Shown here in pieces: positions 53,310 through 62,193 of a stretch of 64,000 bases of DNA. Within the stretch, counting starts at the first letter, position 1. Each line of letters starts with the position of its first letter. This stretch comes from Pseudarthrobacter oxydans (GTDB taxonomy: Bacteria > Actinomycetota > Actinomycetes > Actinomycetales > Micrococcaceae). The notes beneath the pieces are model-generated. The model saw only the letters and a program-made list of their open reading frames with translations, ran no database searches and was not told the DNA's origin. The translations under genes and the position numbers were made by a program. Location: the NCBI RefSeq assembly GCF_034258515.1, contig NZ_CP139438.1:2604001-2668000 (forward strand). Reading direction: 5' to 3'.

Positions 53310-53328
53310 GTTGTAGACTTCCTACAAC
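53310..53328 (+). promoter_or_regulatory. Perfect inverted repeat in the fabD promoter region
   Basis: GTTGTAG, five bases, CTACAAC. It starts four bases after the fasR-like stop and overlaps a TAGACT -10 candidate (53314-53319). It is the best candidate binding site for the neighbouring regulator. Confidence 0.6.
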
Positions 53329-53394
53329 CTGACCCCGTGAGCTTGGTGCGGACAAACACCGCTGGAGCACACAGTAATTTGGAAAGCTGGATAC

Positions 53395-54324
53395 GTGCTT
53401 GCAATAGTTTGCCCTGGACAGGGCTCACAGACCCCGGGTTTTCTGGCCCCTTGGCTGGAACTGCCCTCGGTGGCAGGCCAACTGGCCTCCTTGAGCGAGA
53501 TCGCAGGCATTGACCTGGTCGCCCACGGAACCACCTCGGATGAGGAAACCATCAAGGACACCGCGGTCGCGCAGCCCCTGATCGTCGCAGCCGGCCTTGT
53601 TGCCGCGGGTTCGCTGTTTGATGTTGAGCTCAGTTCCCTTCCGGTTATCCTCGCGGGCCACTCCGTAGGTGAAATCACCGCGTCCGCCCTCGCCGGAGTG
53701 CTCACGGAGCAGGAAGCCATGACGTTCGTGCGCGAGCGTGCCAACAGCATGGCAGCGGCTGCCTCCGTCACTCCCACGGGCATGAGCGCCGTAGTTGGCG
53801 GCGACCCCGCCGAGGTCCTTGCGGCCATCACGGCCGCGGGCGCCACCCCCGCTAACGTCAACGGGGCGGGCCAGACCGTCGCAGCAGGCACTTTTGAACA
53901 GCTGAACGCCTTGGCCGCGAACCCGCCCGCGAAGGCCAGGGTCATTCCCCTTAAGGTGGCCGGCGCGTTCCACACCAGCCACATGGCCCCCGCCGTCAGC
54001 GCCCTCAAGGCGCTGCAGCCGCAGTTGAAGCCGCAGGCACCGAAGGTGCCGCTGCTGTCCAACTACGACGGCGGCGAAGTCACTGACGGCAGCGCCGCCG
54101 TCGACAGCCTTATTGCCCAGGTGTCACGTCCCGTCCGCTGGGACCGCTGCATGGAGGCGATGGTTGCCCGGGGCGTCACCGGCGTCATTGAACTTGCCCC
54201 CGCCGGCACCCTGGCCGGCCTCGCCAAACGGGGCATGCCCGGCGTCAAGACCGTAGCCGTCAAGACCCCCGACGACCTTTCCGCCGCCCTGGCACTCTTC
54301 GCAGAACTGGAGGGAGACGCATGA
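53395..54324 (+). CDS. fabD: Malonyl-CoA:ACP transacylase
   Basis: A 309-residue enzyme that loads malonyl groups on acyl carrier protein. It opens with LAIVCPGQGSQTPGFL, has the nucleophile Ser90 in AGHSVGEITA, the catalytic histidine in GAFHTSHMAPA, and the late ELAPAGTLAGLAKRG. GTG 53395 has GGAAAG eight bases upstream. Its stop overlaps the fabH start (ATGA, 54321-54324). It is first in the fab operon. Confidence 0.97.
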   Translation: MLAIVCPGQGSQTPGFLAPWLELPSVAGQLASLSEIAGIDLVAHGTTSDEETIKDTAVAQPLIVAAGLVAAGSLFDVELSSLPVILAGHSVGEITASALAGVLTEQEAMTFVRERANSMAAAASVTPTGMSAVVGGDPAEVLAAITAAGATPANVNGAGQTVAAGTFEQLNALAANPPAKARVIPLKVAGAFHTSHMAPAVSALKALQPQLKPQAPKVPLLSNYDGGEVTDGSAAVDSLIAQVSRPVRWDRCMEAMVARGVTGVIELAPAGTLAGLAKRGMPGVKTVAVKTPDDLSAALALFAELEGDA

Positions 54325-55382
54325 GCGTTCCCACGCTGAAGCAGGCTCCCATCCAGGAGCACACCCGCATCCTTGGACTGGGTGCCTACCGGCCCAGCGT
54401 CATCGTCACCAACGAGGATGTCTGCCAGTGGATCGATTCCTCCGACGAGTGGATCCGCCAGCGGACCGGCATCGTGACGCGCCACCGTGCCCCCGCGGAC
54501 ATCAGTGTCATCGACATGGCCGAGGGTGCCGCACGCGAGGCGATGGAAAAGGCCGGCATCGAACCTTCCCAGCTCGGCGCCGTCATTGTGTCCACGGTGA
54601 CCCACCCGTATGCCACCCCTTCCGCCGCAGCCAGCCTGGCTGACCGCCTCGGGGCAACCCCGGCTCCTGCCTTCGACATTTCGGCCGCCTGTGCAGGATA
54701 CTGCTACGGCATCGCCCAGGGTGACGCCCTGGTCCGCTCCGGTGCCGCCAAGTACGTCCTGGTGGTCGGCGCCGAAAAGCTGTCCGATGTCATCGACAAC
54801 AGGGAACGCACCATCTCGTTCCTGCTCGGAGACGGAGCCGGCGCCGTCGTCATCGGCCCCTCCGACACCCCCGGAATCGCCCCCTCTGTCTGGGGATCGG
54901 ACGGCAGCAAATGGGACGCGATCGGCATGACCCGTTCCATGCTGGATGTCCGCGACCTCGGCATGGCCGCCCGGCAGTCCGATTCCACAGGCGACCTCGC
55001 CCTCCTGGAAGAGGCCCAGGAGTTGTACCCCACCCTTCGCCAGGACGGGCAGACCGTTTTCCGCTGGGCCGTCTGGGAAATGGCCAAGGTTGCCCAGCAG
55101 GCCCTTGATGCCGCCGGCATCCAGGCGGAGGACCTGGTGGCCTTCATTCCCCACCAGGCGAACATGCGCATCATCGACGAGATGGTGAAGAAGCTGAAGC
55201 TGCCGGAGAGCGTTACAGTGGCACGGGACATCGCTGACGCAGGCAACACCTCGGCAGCATCCATCCCGCTCGCCACGCACCGCCTGCTGCAGGAAAATCC
55301 GGAGCTAAGCGGCGGACTGGCCCTGCAGATCGGTTTCGGCGCGGGGCTGGTCTTCGGCGCCCAGGTAATTGTCCTTCCCTAG
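54321..55382 (+). CDS. fabH: 3-oxoacyl-ACP synthase III
   Basis: A 353-residue condensing enzyme that starts fatty acid synthesis by joining a short acyl-CoA primer to malonyl-ACP. Cys124 in ISAACAGYCYG, His in IPHQANMRI and Asn in AGNTSAASIP form the catalytic set. In actinobacteria FabH prefers branched primers, which would give iso/anteiso fatty acids; this cannot be checked here. The N-terminal extension of about 10 residues before RILGLGAYRP is normal for the group. Confidence 0.97.
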   Translation: MSVPTLKQAPIQEHTRILGLGAYRPSVIVTNEDVCQWIDSSDEWIRQRTGIVTRHRAPADISVIDMAEGAAREAMEKAGIEPSQLGAVIVSTVTHPYATPSAAASLADRLGATPAPAFDISAACAGYCYGIAQGDALVRSGAAKYVLVVGAEKLSDVIDNRERTISFLLGDGAGAVVIGPSDTPGIAPSVWGSDGSKWDAIGMTRSMLDVRDLGMAARQSDSTGDLALLEEAQELYPTLRQDGQTVFRWAVWEMAKVAQQALDAAGIQAEDLVAFIPHQANMRIIDEMVKKLKLPESVTVARDIADAGNTSAASIPLATHRLLQENPELSGGLALQIGFGAGLVFGAQVIVLP

Positions 55383-55461
55383 GAACGCCCCAACGGGCCG
55401 CATCCGCGGCCCGGACCATTTCCGGCAGCACCTGCCGGCAATACAAGAAAAGGAGCCATCA

Positions 55462-55707
55462 ATGGCTAGCAACGAAGAGATCCTGGCCGGCTTGGCTGAA
55501 ATCGTCAACGAGGAAACCGGCCTGGCCCCCGAGGCCGTGGAGCTGGACAAGTCCTTCACCGAGGACCTGGACATCGACTCCATCTCCATGATGACCATCG
55601 TGGTCAACGCCGAGGAAAAGTTTGGCGTCCGCATCCCCGACGAAGAGGTCAAGAACCTCAAGACCGTCGGCGACGCCGTCAGCTTCATTGCCGGAGCGCA
55701 GGCCTAG
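55462..55707 (+). CDS. acpP: Acyl carrier protein
   Basis: An 81-residue ACP, acidic and helical. Ser40 in DLDIDSISM accepts 4'-phosphopantetheine. AAGGAG lies before ATG 55462; the frame is open further upstream but without an SD. A stable hairpin with a T run follows, before fabF, which may raise acpP levels relative to the downstream gene. Confidence 0.96.
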   Translation: MASNEEILAGLAEIVNEETGLAPEAVELDKSFTEDLDIDSISMMTIVVNAEEKFGVRIPDEEVKNLKTVGDAVSFIAGAQA

Positions 55708-55735
55708 CCAAGGCTTCCGCCGTTACGGCATGGCA

Positions 55736-55779
55736 GGGCTGCCGGTCCGGATGACCGGACCGGCAGCCCGCCGCATTTT
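55736..55779 (+). terminator. Internal terminator or attenuator between acpP and fabF
   Basis: A perfect 15-base-pair stem GGGCTGCCGGTCCGG (55736-55750) / CCGGACCGGCAGCCC (55755-55769), loop ATGA, then GCCGCATTTTT. It lies inside the fab operon, so partial readthrough is expected. Confidence 0.7.
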
Positions 55780-55869
55780 TCCGGCACCTTCCGCCCGTTG
55801 GAACGGTGCCGATCATCAAAACGCGGGACCTCCGGAAGACGGATTCCCCACCGACGAAAGAGTGATCCC

Positions 55870-57105
55870 ATGACACGCAAAGTAGTCATTACCGGTCTGG
55901 GTGCCACCACGCCCATTGGCGGCGATGTACCCACGATGTGGAACAACGCGCTCAAGGGGGTCTCCGGTGCCCGCACCCTGGAGGACGACTGGGTGGCCAA
56001 GTACGAGCTGCCTGTCCACTTCGCTGCGCGCTGCAGCACCCCGGCCCTGGACGTGCTCAGCCGCGTCGAAGCCAAGCGCATGGACCCCTCCACCCAGTTC
56101 GGCGTCATTGCGGCCCGTGAGGCCTGGGCCGATTCCGGCATCACCGAGTTCGACAAGGACCGCCTCGCTGTTGCCTTCGCCACCGGCATCGGCGGTGTCT
56201 GGACACTGCTGGACGCCTGGGACACGCTCAAGGAGAAGGGCCCCCGCCGTGTGCTGCCCATGACCGTTCCCATGCTGATGCCCAACGGTGTCGCCGCTGC
56301 GGTCAGCCTGGACCTCGGTGCCCGCGCCGGCGCCCACACCCCTGTTTCGGCCTGTGCCTCGGGTACCGAGGCGCTGCACCTGGGCCTGGATTTGATCCGC
56401 TCGGGCAAGGCGGATGTGGTCATGTGCGGCGGCGCCGAGGCTGCCATCCACCCCATGCCCCTGGCGGCATTTGCATCCATGCAGGCACTTTCCCGCCGGA
56501 ATGACGATCCCCAGGGGGCGTCCCGCCCCTACGACACCGGACGTGACGGGTTTGTCATGGGCGAGGGTGCCGGCGCACTGGTCCTTGAAGCTGAGGAACA
56601 CGCACTGGCGCGCGGTGCGCGTATCTATGGCGAACTGGCCGGAACGTCGGTCACTGCCGACGCGTACCACATCACCGCGCCCGACCCCCAGGGCCTGGGC
56701 GCCACGCGTGCGCTGAAGGCCGCCATGTTCGACGGCAGGATCCAGCCCGAGGATGTAGTGCACGTCAACGCGCACGCCACGTCGACGCCGGTGGGCGACA
56801 AGCCTGAATACACCGCCCTCCGCGCCGCCCTCGGATCCCATGTGGACAATGTGGCCGTCTCCGCCACGAAGTCCCAGATGGGGCACCTCCTGGGCGCCTC
56901 CGGCGCCGTCGAGGCCGTACTCACGGTGCTTGCCGTGTACGACCGGAAGGCACCCGTCACCATCAACCTGGAAAACCAGGACCCGGAAATCCCGCTCGAC
57001 GTCGTCACCTCCGCCCGGGACCTGCCCGCCGGCAGCATCGTCGCACTGAGCAACTCGTTCGGCTTTGGCGGCCACAACGCCGTGATTGCCGTCCGCAGCG
57101 TCTAA
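55870..57105 (+). CDS. fabF: 3-oxoacyl-ACP synthase II
   Basis: A 411-residue elongating condensing enzyme. The triad is Cys162 in VSACASGTEALH, His in NAHATSTPVGD and His in SQMGHLLGASG, with the late NSFGFGGHNAV gating loop. Relatives in mycobacteria are KasA/KasB. ATG 55870 has GAAAGAG upstream; the longer frame runs into the acpP-fabF hairpin. It ends the operon at a clear terminator. Confidence 0.97.
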   Translation: MTRKVVITGLGATTPIGGDVPTMWNNALKGVSGARTLEDDWVAKYELPVHFAARCSTPALDVLSRVEAKRMDPSTQFGVIAAREAWADSGITEFDKDRLAVAFATGIGGVWTLLDAWDTLKEKGPRRVLPMTVPMLMPNGVAAAVSLDLGARAGAHTPVSACASGTEALHLGLDLIRSGKADVVMCGGAEAAIHPMPLAAFASMQALSRRNDDPQGASRPYDTGRDGFVMGEGAGALVLEAEEHALARGARIYGELAGTSVTADAYHITAPDPQGLGATRALKAAMFDGRIQPEDVVHVNAHATSTPVGDKPEYTALRAALGSHVDNVAVSATKSQMGHLLGASGAVEAVLTVLAVYDRKAPVTINLENQDPEIPLDVVTSARDLPAGSIVALSNSFGFGGHNAVIAVRSV

Positions 57106-57130
57106 CGCCCCGGATTTGATCCGTTTACGA

Positions 57131-57162
57131 GAGGAGGCCCCGCCGGTTGGCGGGGCCTCCTC
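57131..57162 (+). terminator. fabF terminator
   Basis: A perfect 14-base-pair stem GAGGAGGCCCCGCC (57131-57144) / GGCGGGGCCTCCTC (57149-57162), loop GGTT, tail CTTGC. It also lies at the end of the convergent DUF3145 gene. Confidence 0.82.
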
Positions 57163-57194
57163 CTTGCTATGGAAATACGTCAGCTCGACGGCGG

Positions 57195-57698
57195 TCAGCC
57201 CACCTGGTGGAGCCAGCGCACGGGAGCGCCTTCAGCAGCGTGCCGGAACGGTTCGAGTTCTTCATCCCAGGCTTCGCCCAGGGCGAGGGAGAGTTCGTGG
57301 TAGACGGCGGCGGGGTCACCGGCGCCCGACTCGTAGGCGTAACGGATCCTGTCCTCGGACACCATGATGTTGCCGTGGACGTCGGTGACGGCGTGGAAGA
57401 TCCCAAGCTCAGGGGTGTGCGACCACCGCCCGCCGTCAACGCCCTGGCTTGGCTCCTCCGTGACCTCATACCGAAGGTGCGCCCACCCGCGCAGGGACGA
57501 CGCAAGCTTGGATCCTGTCCCGGGGGCGCCGGTCCAGGACAGCTCGGCCCGGAACATTCCGGGCGCGGCAGGCTGAGGGGTCCACTCAAGATCCGTCCGC
57601 TTGTCCACGACGGATCCGATGGCCCACTCAACATGAGGGCACAGGGCCGTAGGGGCCGAGTGAACGAACAGCACACCGCGGGTCATTGCATCAGACAT
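57195..57698 (-). CDS. DUF3145 family protein
   Basis: A 167-residue actinobacterial protein of unknown function. Typical segments are TRGVLFVHSAPTALCPHVEWAIGSVV, LSWTGAPGTGSKLASSLRGWAHLRYEVTEEPS, WSHTPELGIFHAVTDVHGNIMVSEDRIR and LGEAWDEELEPFRHAAEGAPVRWLHQVG. ATG 57696-57698 is chosen since GGAGGATGG precedes it; another ATG four codons upstream overlaps that SD. It converges with fabF. Confidence 0.9.
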   Translation of the reverse strand: MSDAMTRGVLFVHSAPTALCPHVEWAIGSVVDKRTDLEWTPQPAAPGMFRAELSWTGAPGTGSKLASSLRGWAHLRYEVTEEPSQGVDGGRWSHTPELGIFHAVTDVHGNIMVSEDRIRYAYESGAGDPAAVYHELSLALGEAWDEELEPFRHAAEGAPVRWLHQVG

Positions 57699-57940
57699 TC
57701 CATCCTCCATAGCTCTAGGTACGTCTTCCCCAACGACCTCTGCCTGGATGGAACTGCTGGTGCCTGCACTGCGGCGGCGTTCCTGCCTGCCTATTCAGAT
57801 GTATCAGATAAAGCTGTGTCCGGACTTGCTGTGACGCGAAAAGCCGCAAGCTTCACGCAGGACTTGAAAGTTACCGGACGTGACTCTCATTGTGCCGTAC
57901 CCCACGAAATTACGCCAGTGCGATTCATGGCGGTGCTGGC

Positions 57941-58867
57941 TTACGCCCTCGGGTGGGCCTGCTGGTAGCTCTGCCGGAGCCGGTCCACCGAGACATGGGT
58001 GTAGATCTGGGTGGTGGCCAGGCTGCTGTGGCCAAGGATTTCCTGTACGGCGCGGAGATCGGCCCCTCCGTCCAGCAGATGCGTGGCCGCCGAATGCCGC
58101 AGGGCATGCGGCCCCGATGCCGAGGTATCGCCAAGCCCTGCGAAGAGGTCGTGGACCATGGCGCGGACCTGGCGCTGGTCCACCCGGCCGCCGCGGGCGC
58201 CCAGGAAGAGCGCCCGCCCGCTGCTGCCCTTGGCGAGCAGGGGCCTGCCCCGCCGCAGCCAGTCGTCCACGGCCAGGGCAGCGGGAACACCGTAGGGCAC
58301 CGTGCGTTCCTTGTTGCCCTTGCCGATGACGCGCAGGGTGCGGCGGTCGGGGTCCAAATCATCGATGTCCAGCCCTGCCAGTTCGCCCACACGGACACCG
58401 GTGGCGTAGAGCAGTTCCACGATGGCACGGTTCCGCAGGGAAAGCGGCGCGCCCTCGGCCGCCGCATCGTCCAGGGTGGCCAGCAGCCGGGTCACCTGTG
58501 CGGCCTGCAGGACGCCGGGCAAAGCTTGCTCCCGCTTGGGGGCCGTGAGACGCAGTGCGGGATCCGCAACGATGAGCTCCTCCGCCAGCGCCCAGGCCGT
58601 GAAGACCCTTACGGAGGCGGACCGACGGGCGAGGGTTGCCCGTGCGGCGCCGGCCTGGCTCTGGTCCCCCAGCCAGCGCCGGAACGTTCCAAGCTCCAGG
58701 TCCCCAAGGCGGATGGCGCCTTCAGCCGAGGCATGGGACAGGAGGCTCCGGACGTCGCCCAGGTACCCTCGGAGCGTGTGTGGAGAAACGGCGCGCTCGG
58801 CGGACAGGTACCGCGCGAAGGCCTCAAGCGCCGCGCGAAGCTCCGCGGGCAGTTCCTCATTTTCCAC
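57941..58867 (-). CDS. xerC: Tyrosine recombinase XerC
   Basis: A 308-residue tyrosine recombinase that, with XerD, resolves chromosome dimers at dif. The N-terminal SAM-like core-binding domain (about 7-95) precedes the catalytic domain with Arg159 (GVRVGEL), Lys183 (GKGNK), His254-x-x-Arg257 (HALRH), His280 (LGHSS) and Tyr289 (QIYTH). It sits in the dprA-comM-yraN-rnhB-lepB neighbourhood conserved in mycobacteria (Rv2894c). GTG 58865-58867 is the start; the G-run directly before it is too close for a normal SD. The 240 bases between it and DUF3145 hold no gene. Confidence 0.95.
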   Translation of the reverse strand: MENEELPAELRAALEAFARYLSAERAVSPHTLRGYLGDVRSLLSHASAEGAIRLGDLELGTFRRWLGDQSQAGAARATLARRSASVRVFTAWALAEELIVADPALRLTAPKREQALPGVLQAAQVTRLLATLDDAAAEGAPLSLRNRAIVELLYATGVRVGELAGLDIDDLDPDRRTLRVIGKGNKERTVPYGVPAALAVDDWLRRGRPLLAKGSSGRALFLGARGGRVDQRQVRAMVHDLFAGLGDTSASGPHALRHSAATHLLDGGADLRAVQEILGHSSLATTQIYTHVSVDRLRQSYQQAHPRA

Positions 58868-58957
58868 CCCCCTACTGTCTCAGTTCCAGCGCCGAAAGGA
58901 GCGCTGACACGCACCTCCCGTCCCGGCCCGTACGCCCACAACGGCGGATCAGGCGCA

Positions 58958-60157
58958 TCAGCTGGTTGCCTTTCCGCGTTTCCAGCCGCCCCGCTCCGAG
59001 ACGGCCAAGCCCAGTAAACCCAACCGGCCCAAGCCGGCCCGGACGGATTCCTGGCCCAGGCCCGCGACCGTGGAGAGCTTTTCGACGGACGTGGTGGAGC
59101 GCAGCGGCAGGGCGTCCAGAAGAATCAGATCCTCCAGGGTCAGTCCGTCCTGAACGGCGGACTGGCCTTGGCGCGCGTCAGGAAGGGCAGAACCGCTGGG
59201 TCCAGCCAGTTCGGCAACCTCGGCGGCGTCCGTCACGCACACGGCCCCGCCATCCCGAAGAAGACGGTGGCAGCCGGCCGAGTTGGCGCTGTGCACGGAT
59301 CCGGGAACAGCACCGACAGCACGGCCGAGGGTCTCGGCGTGGTGGGCGGTGTTCAGTGCCCCGGACCGCCACCTTGCCTCGACAACGACGGTAACGGCTG
59401 ACAGCGCGGCAATAATGCGGTTGCGCTGGAGGAACCTGTAGCGGGTGGGGGCGGACCCCGGGGGAACCTCGGCGAGGACTGCGCCCTGGTTGCACACGGC
59501 CCGCAGGAGGTCCTCGTTTCCCGAGGGGTAGAAACGGTCCACTCCCCCGGCCATCACCGCAATGGTCGGCAGGGAATCCGACGCACCGGCAAGGGCTGCC
59601 CGGTGGGCATGCGCGTCTATGCCGTAGGCGCCGCCGGACACCACGGTGAATCCGCGCTGGGCCAGGGAGTAGGCCATATCGCCCGTGACCGATGCTCCAT
59701 AGCTCGTGCTGTCCCTGGACCCCACAATGGCAACGGCTGTGGCCGCATCGGGAAGCCTCTGTTCCTGGCCCCGCCACCAGAGGCAGATAGGCTCCTGGAT
59801 TCCGAGGTCTGCCAGCTGGGCAGGCCATAAGTCGTCCGACGGAATGATCAGGCGCCCGCCGAGCCGTGCCATGGTTTCAAGGTCGCGTTCGGGAGCGAGA
59901 TCGGGGATGCGGGGCTTCCAGCGTTTGAGGGCGTTGGCCATCCCGGCCCAGACCGCGGCCGAACCGCCGTCCGTGAGGAGTGCGGTAATCTCCCGCTCCA
60001 TATCCGGCCCTGCCGCCACCTCGCCGGTAGCGATCCGCAGTGCGTCCACCGCCCCGGCCACCTGCACAAGGGCCAGACCTGCCGCGTCCTGCGGCTCCAT
60101 CAATCGCGAGAGGGCGGCACGGGAACGCCGTTCGATGTCCCTGGCTACTTGAGTCAT
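58958..60157 (-). CDS. dprA: DNA-processing protein DprA
   Basis: A 399-residue DprA/Smf protein that loads RecA on incoming single strands in transformable bacteria. The Rossmann-like domain shows IVGSRDSTSYGASV, VVSGGAYGIDAHAHRAAL, AVMAGGVDRFYPSGN, EVPPGSAPTRYRFLQRNRIIAALS and VEARWRSGALNTAHHAETLGR. The C-terminal winged helix is LTLEDLILLDALPLRSTTSVEKLSTVAGLGQESVRAGLGRL. Its ATG overlaps the comM stop (ATGA). Confidence 0.95.
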   Translation of the reverse strand: MTQVARDIERRSRAALSRLMEPQDAAGLALVQVAGAVDALRIATGEVAAGPDMEREITALLTDGGSAAVWAGMANALKRWKPRIPDLAPERDLETMARLGGRLIIPSDDLWPAQLADLGIQEPICLWWRGQEQRLPDAATAVAIVGSRDSTSYGASVTGDMAYSLAQRGFTVVSGGAYGIDAHAHRAALAGASDSLPTIAVMAGGVDRFYPSGNEDLLRAVCNQGAVLAEVPPGSAPTRYRFLQRNRIIAALSAVTVVVEARWRSGALNTAHHAETLGRAVGAVPGSVHSANSAGCHRLLRDGGAVCVTDAAEVAELAGPSGSALPDARQGQSAVQDGLTLEDLILLDALPLRSTTSVEKLSTVAGLGQESVRAGLGRLGLLGLAVSERGGWKRGKATS

Positions 60158-61698
60158 GCCGCGGCCGCCGCTGCCTGCCGAAGGCCCAGGGCCTGCCCGA
60201 TGTCGTTGGTGTCCGGCTGTTCCCGGTGCCCGAGGTCTGCCAGGGTCCAGGCCAGCCGGAGCACCCGGTCGTAGCCGCGGGCCGTGAGCACGCCCCGTTC
60301 CAGCGAATGGTCCAGGATGCGGGTCACGGCCGCCGGCAACCTAAGCTCACCCCGCAGGATGCGGCCCGGGACCTGTGCATTGGTCTCCAGCCCATAGCGT
60401 GCCAGCCGCTCGAGCTGCCGCCCCCGTGCGCCGCGCACCCGGCACGCCACGGTGGCGGTATCTTCCTCCGCTCCGGCCTGTCCGAAGTCGGCCAGGGAGA
60501 CCCGTTCCACCTGCAGCTGGATGTCCACGCGGTCCAGGAGCGGCCCGGACATCCTGGCGAGATACCGCCGACGCATCATGGGTGTGCAGGTGCACTCGAG
60601 TCCCTTTCCGGAAGCTTTGCCGCAGGGGCAGGGATTTGCCGCGAGGACGAGCTGGAAGCGGGCGGGATAGGCGGCGGTTCCGGCTGACCGGTGGATCACC
60701 AGCTCGCCGCTTTCCAGCGGTTGGCGCAGCGCGTCCAGCACCCGGCGCTCGTACTCCGGGGCCTCGTCCAGGAACAGGACGCCCCGATGTGCCCGGGAGG
60801 CCGCCCCCGGCCGGGGAAGTCCGGAGCCGCCGCCGATGATGGCAGCCGCGGTTGCCGAGTGGTGCGGGCTTTCGAACGGCGGCCTCCGGAGCAGCTGGAC
60901 TGAGGAGGAAGGCAGCCCGCACAGCGAATGGATGGCTGTAACCTCCATGGACTCATGGTCGCCAAGATCGGGCAGGAGCCCGGGCAGGCGTTCCGCCAGC
61001 ATGGTTTTCCCGGCGCCCGGCGGACCCGTCAGGAGGAGATGGTGCGCCCCGGCGGCCGCCACCTCCAGCGCACGCCGTGCATCGCCTTGGCCCGAGACAT
61101 CGGCCATATCGGGGTACGCCCCCGATTCGCCGGCTGCCTCGTCGGCACTGTCCGCGTCCTCGGGTTCGAAATCCAGCGCGAGCTCCTGGGGGTCTGCACC
61201 GAAGTCCAGTGCCAGCCTGGCCAGCGTGCTGTACCCCCGCACCTTGGCATCGGGGACCAGGGCCGCCTCCGCGAAGTTCGCCTGTGCCACGACGATGTCC
61301 GGATACCCGGCCTGTACCGAGGCCATCACGGCCGGCAGGATGCCCCTGACCGGGCGCAGCCTGCCGTCGAGCCCAAGCTCCGCGATGAACACGGTCCGCC
61401 CCGTGGGTTTGATGTCATTGGCGGCGCGGAGCACTGCCATGGTGACGGCAAGATCGAATCCCGAACCGCGTTTGGGCAACGAGGCGGGGATAAGGTTGGC
61501 GGTGATTTTCCTCCGGCTCAGGGGAATCCCGGAGTTCTTCGCGGCGGACCGGATGCGCTCCTTCGCCTCGTTGAGGGAAGCGTCGGGGAGGCCGAGGAGG
61601 ACGAACGCCGGGAGGGTCTGGCCGATGTCGGCCTCAACCTCCACCATGTACCCGTTCAGCCCCACCAGGGCAATGGAGTAGGTGCGGCCCAGTGGCAC
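60154..61698 (-). CDS. comM: ComM/YifB-family AAA+ ATPase (Mg-chelatase-like)
   Basis: A 514-residue YifB/ComM protein. In Vibrio and Haemophilus ComM is a hexameric helicase promoting branch migration during transformation. The N-terminal ChlI-like domain (GLPDASLNEAKERIRSA, ITANLIPASLPKRGSGFDL) precedes the AAA+ core with LLLTGPPGAGKTMLAERLP (Walker A) and GVLFLDEAPEYERRVLDALRQPLE (Walker B) and the CPCG...CTC cysteines (zinc-binding) before RYLARMSGPLLDRVDI. Start is GTG 61696-61698, directly abutting the yraN stop. Confidence 0.94.
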   Translation of the reverse strand: MPLGRTYSIALVGLNGYMVEVEADIGQTLPAFVLLGLPDASLNEAKERIRSAAKNSGIPLSRRKITANLIPASLPKRGSGFDLAVTMAVLRAANDIKPTGRTVFIAELGLDGRLRPVRGILPAVMASVQAGYPDIVVAQANFAEAALVPDAKVRGYSTLARLALDFGADPQELALDFEPEDADSADEAAGESGAYPDMADVSGQGDARRALEVAAAGAHHLLLTGPPGAGKTMLAERLPGLLPDLGDHESMEVTAIHSLCGLPSSSVQLLRRPPFESPHHSATAAAIIGGGSGLPRPGAASRAHRGVLFLDEAPEYERRVLDALRQPLESGELVIHRSAGTAAYPARFQLVLAANPCPCGKASGKGLECTCTPMMRRRYLARMSGPLLDRVDIQLQVERVSLADFGQAGAEEDTATVACRVRGARGRQLERLARYGLETNAQVPGRILRGELRLPAAVTRILDHSLERGVLTARGYDRVLRLAWTLADLGHREQPDTNDIGQALGLRQAAAAAA

Positions 61699-62055
61699 TT
61701 ATCCCACCCCCTTGAGGTGTTCCACCAGGGGTGTCCCGCCGCCGTCGTCTATCACCGCGATGACGTCAACACGCCGCAGCGGCATCCGCAGCTCCCGGTC
61801 CCTGCACCACGCAGCCCCAAGCCGGTGGAGCCGCGCAAGTTTTTCCGGGCCCACGGCTTCGAAGGGATGGCCGTAGTCCAGGGTGCGGCGGGTCTTTACT
61901 TCGGCGATGACCAGGGCGTCGCCGTCGAGGGCAACTATGTCTATTTCGCCTTCGGTGCAGCGCCAGTTACGCTCAACCACCAGCATGCCCAGGGTTTCAA
62001 GATAGCCGGCGGCGAGGTCCTCGCCGTGCCGGCCCAACAGGTCTTTCGATTTCAT
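61699..62055 (-). CDS. yraN: YraN family (UPF0102) endonuclease-like protein
   Basis: A 118-residue restriction-endonuclease-like fold protein. LGRHGEDLAAGYLETLGM, RNWRCTEGEIDIVALDGDALVIAEVKTRR (catalytic E..D..ExK pattern) and RRVDVIAVID define the family. Function is unproven; it is almost always beside comM/rnhB. GGAGGT lies before ATG 62053-62055. Confidence 0.93.
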   Translation of the reverse strand: MKSKDLLGRHGEDLAAGYLETLGMLVVERNWRCTEGEIDIVALDGDALVIAEVKTRRTLDYGHPFEAVGPEKLARLHRLGAAWCRDRELRMPLRRVDVIAVIDDGGGTPLVEHLKGVG

Positions 62056-62193
62056 TTCTACCTCCGCAACCAGCCTGTGGTGGCTGGAGCACGGAGGACA
62101 GGACGATGACCGCCTATGTGGATTAAATGCGGTCAGGTGCCCCTGTGCAGGAGGAGTCCGCTTTGCAGGGAGGGTCCGGCCGGCGGAACGGAG

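Noticed and set aside
57941..58867. Tyrosine recombinase as a sign of an integrated element near a tRNA.
   Set aside because: Residues and neighbourhood (dprA, comM, rnhB) identify housekeeping XerC. No att repeats or phage genes are nearby.
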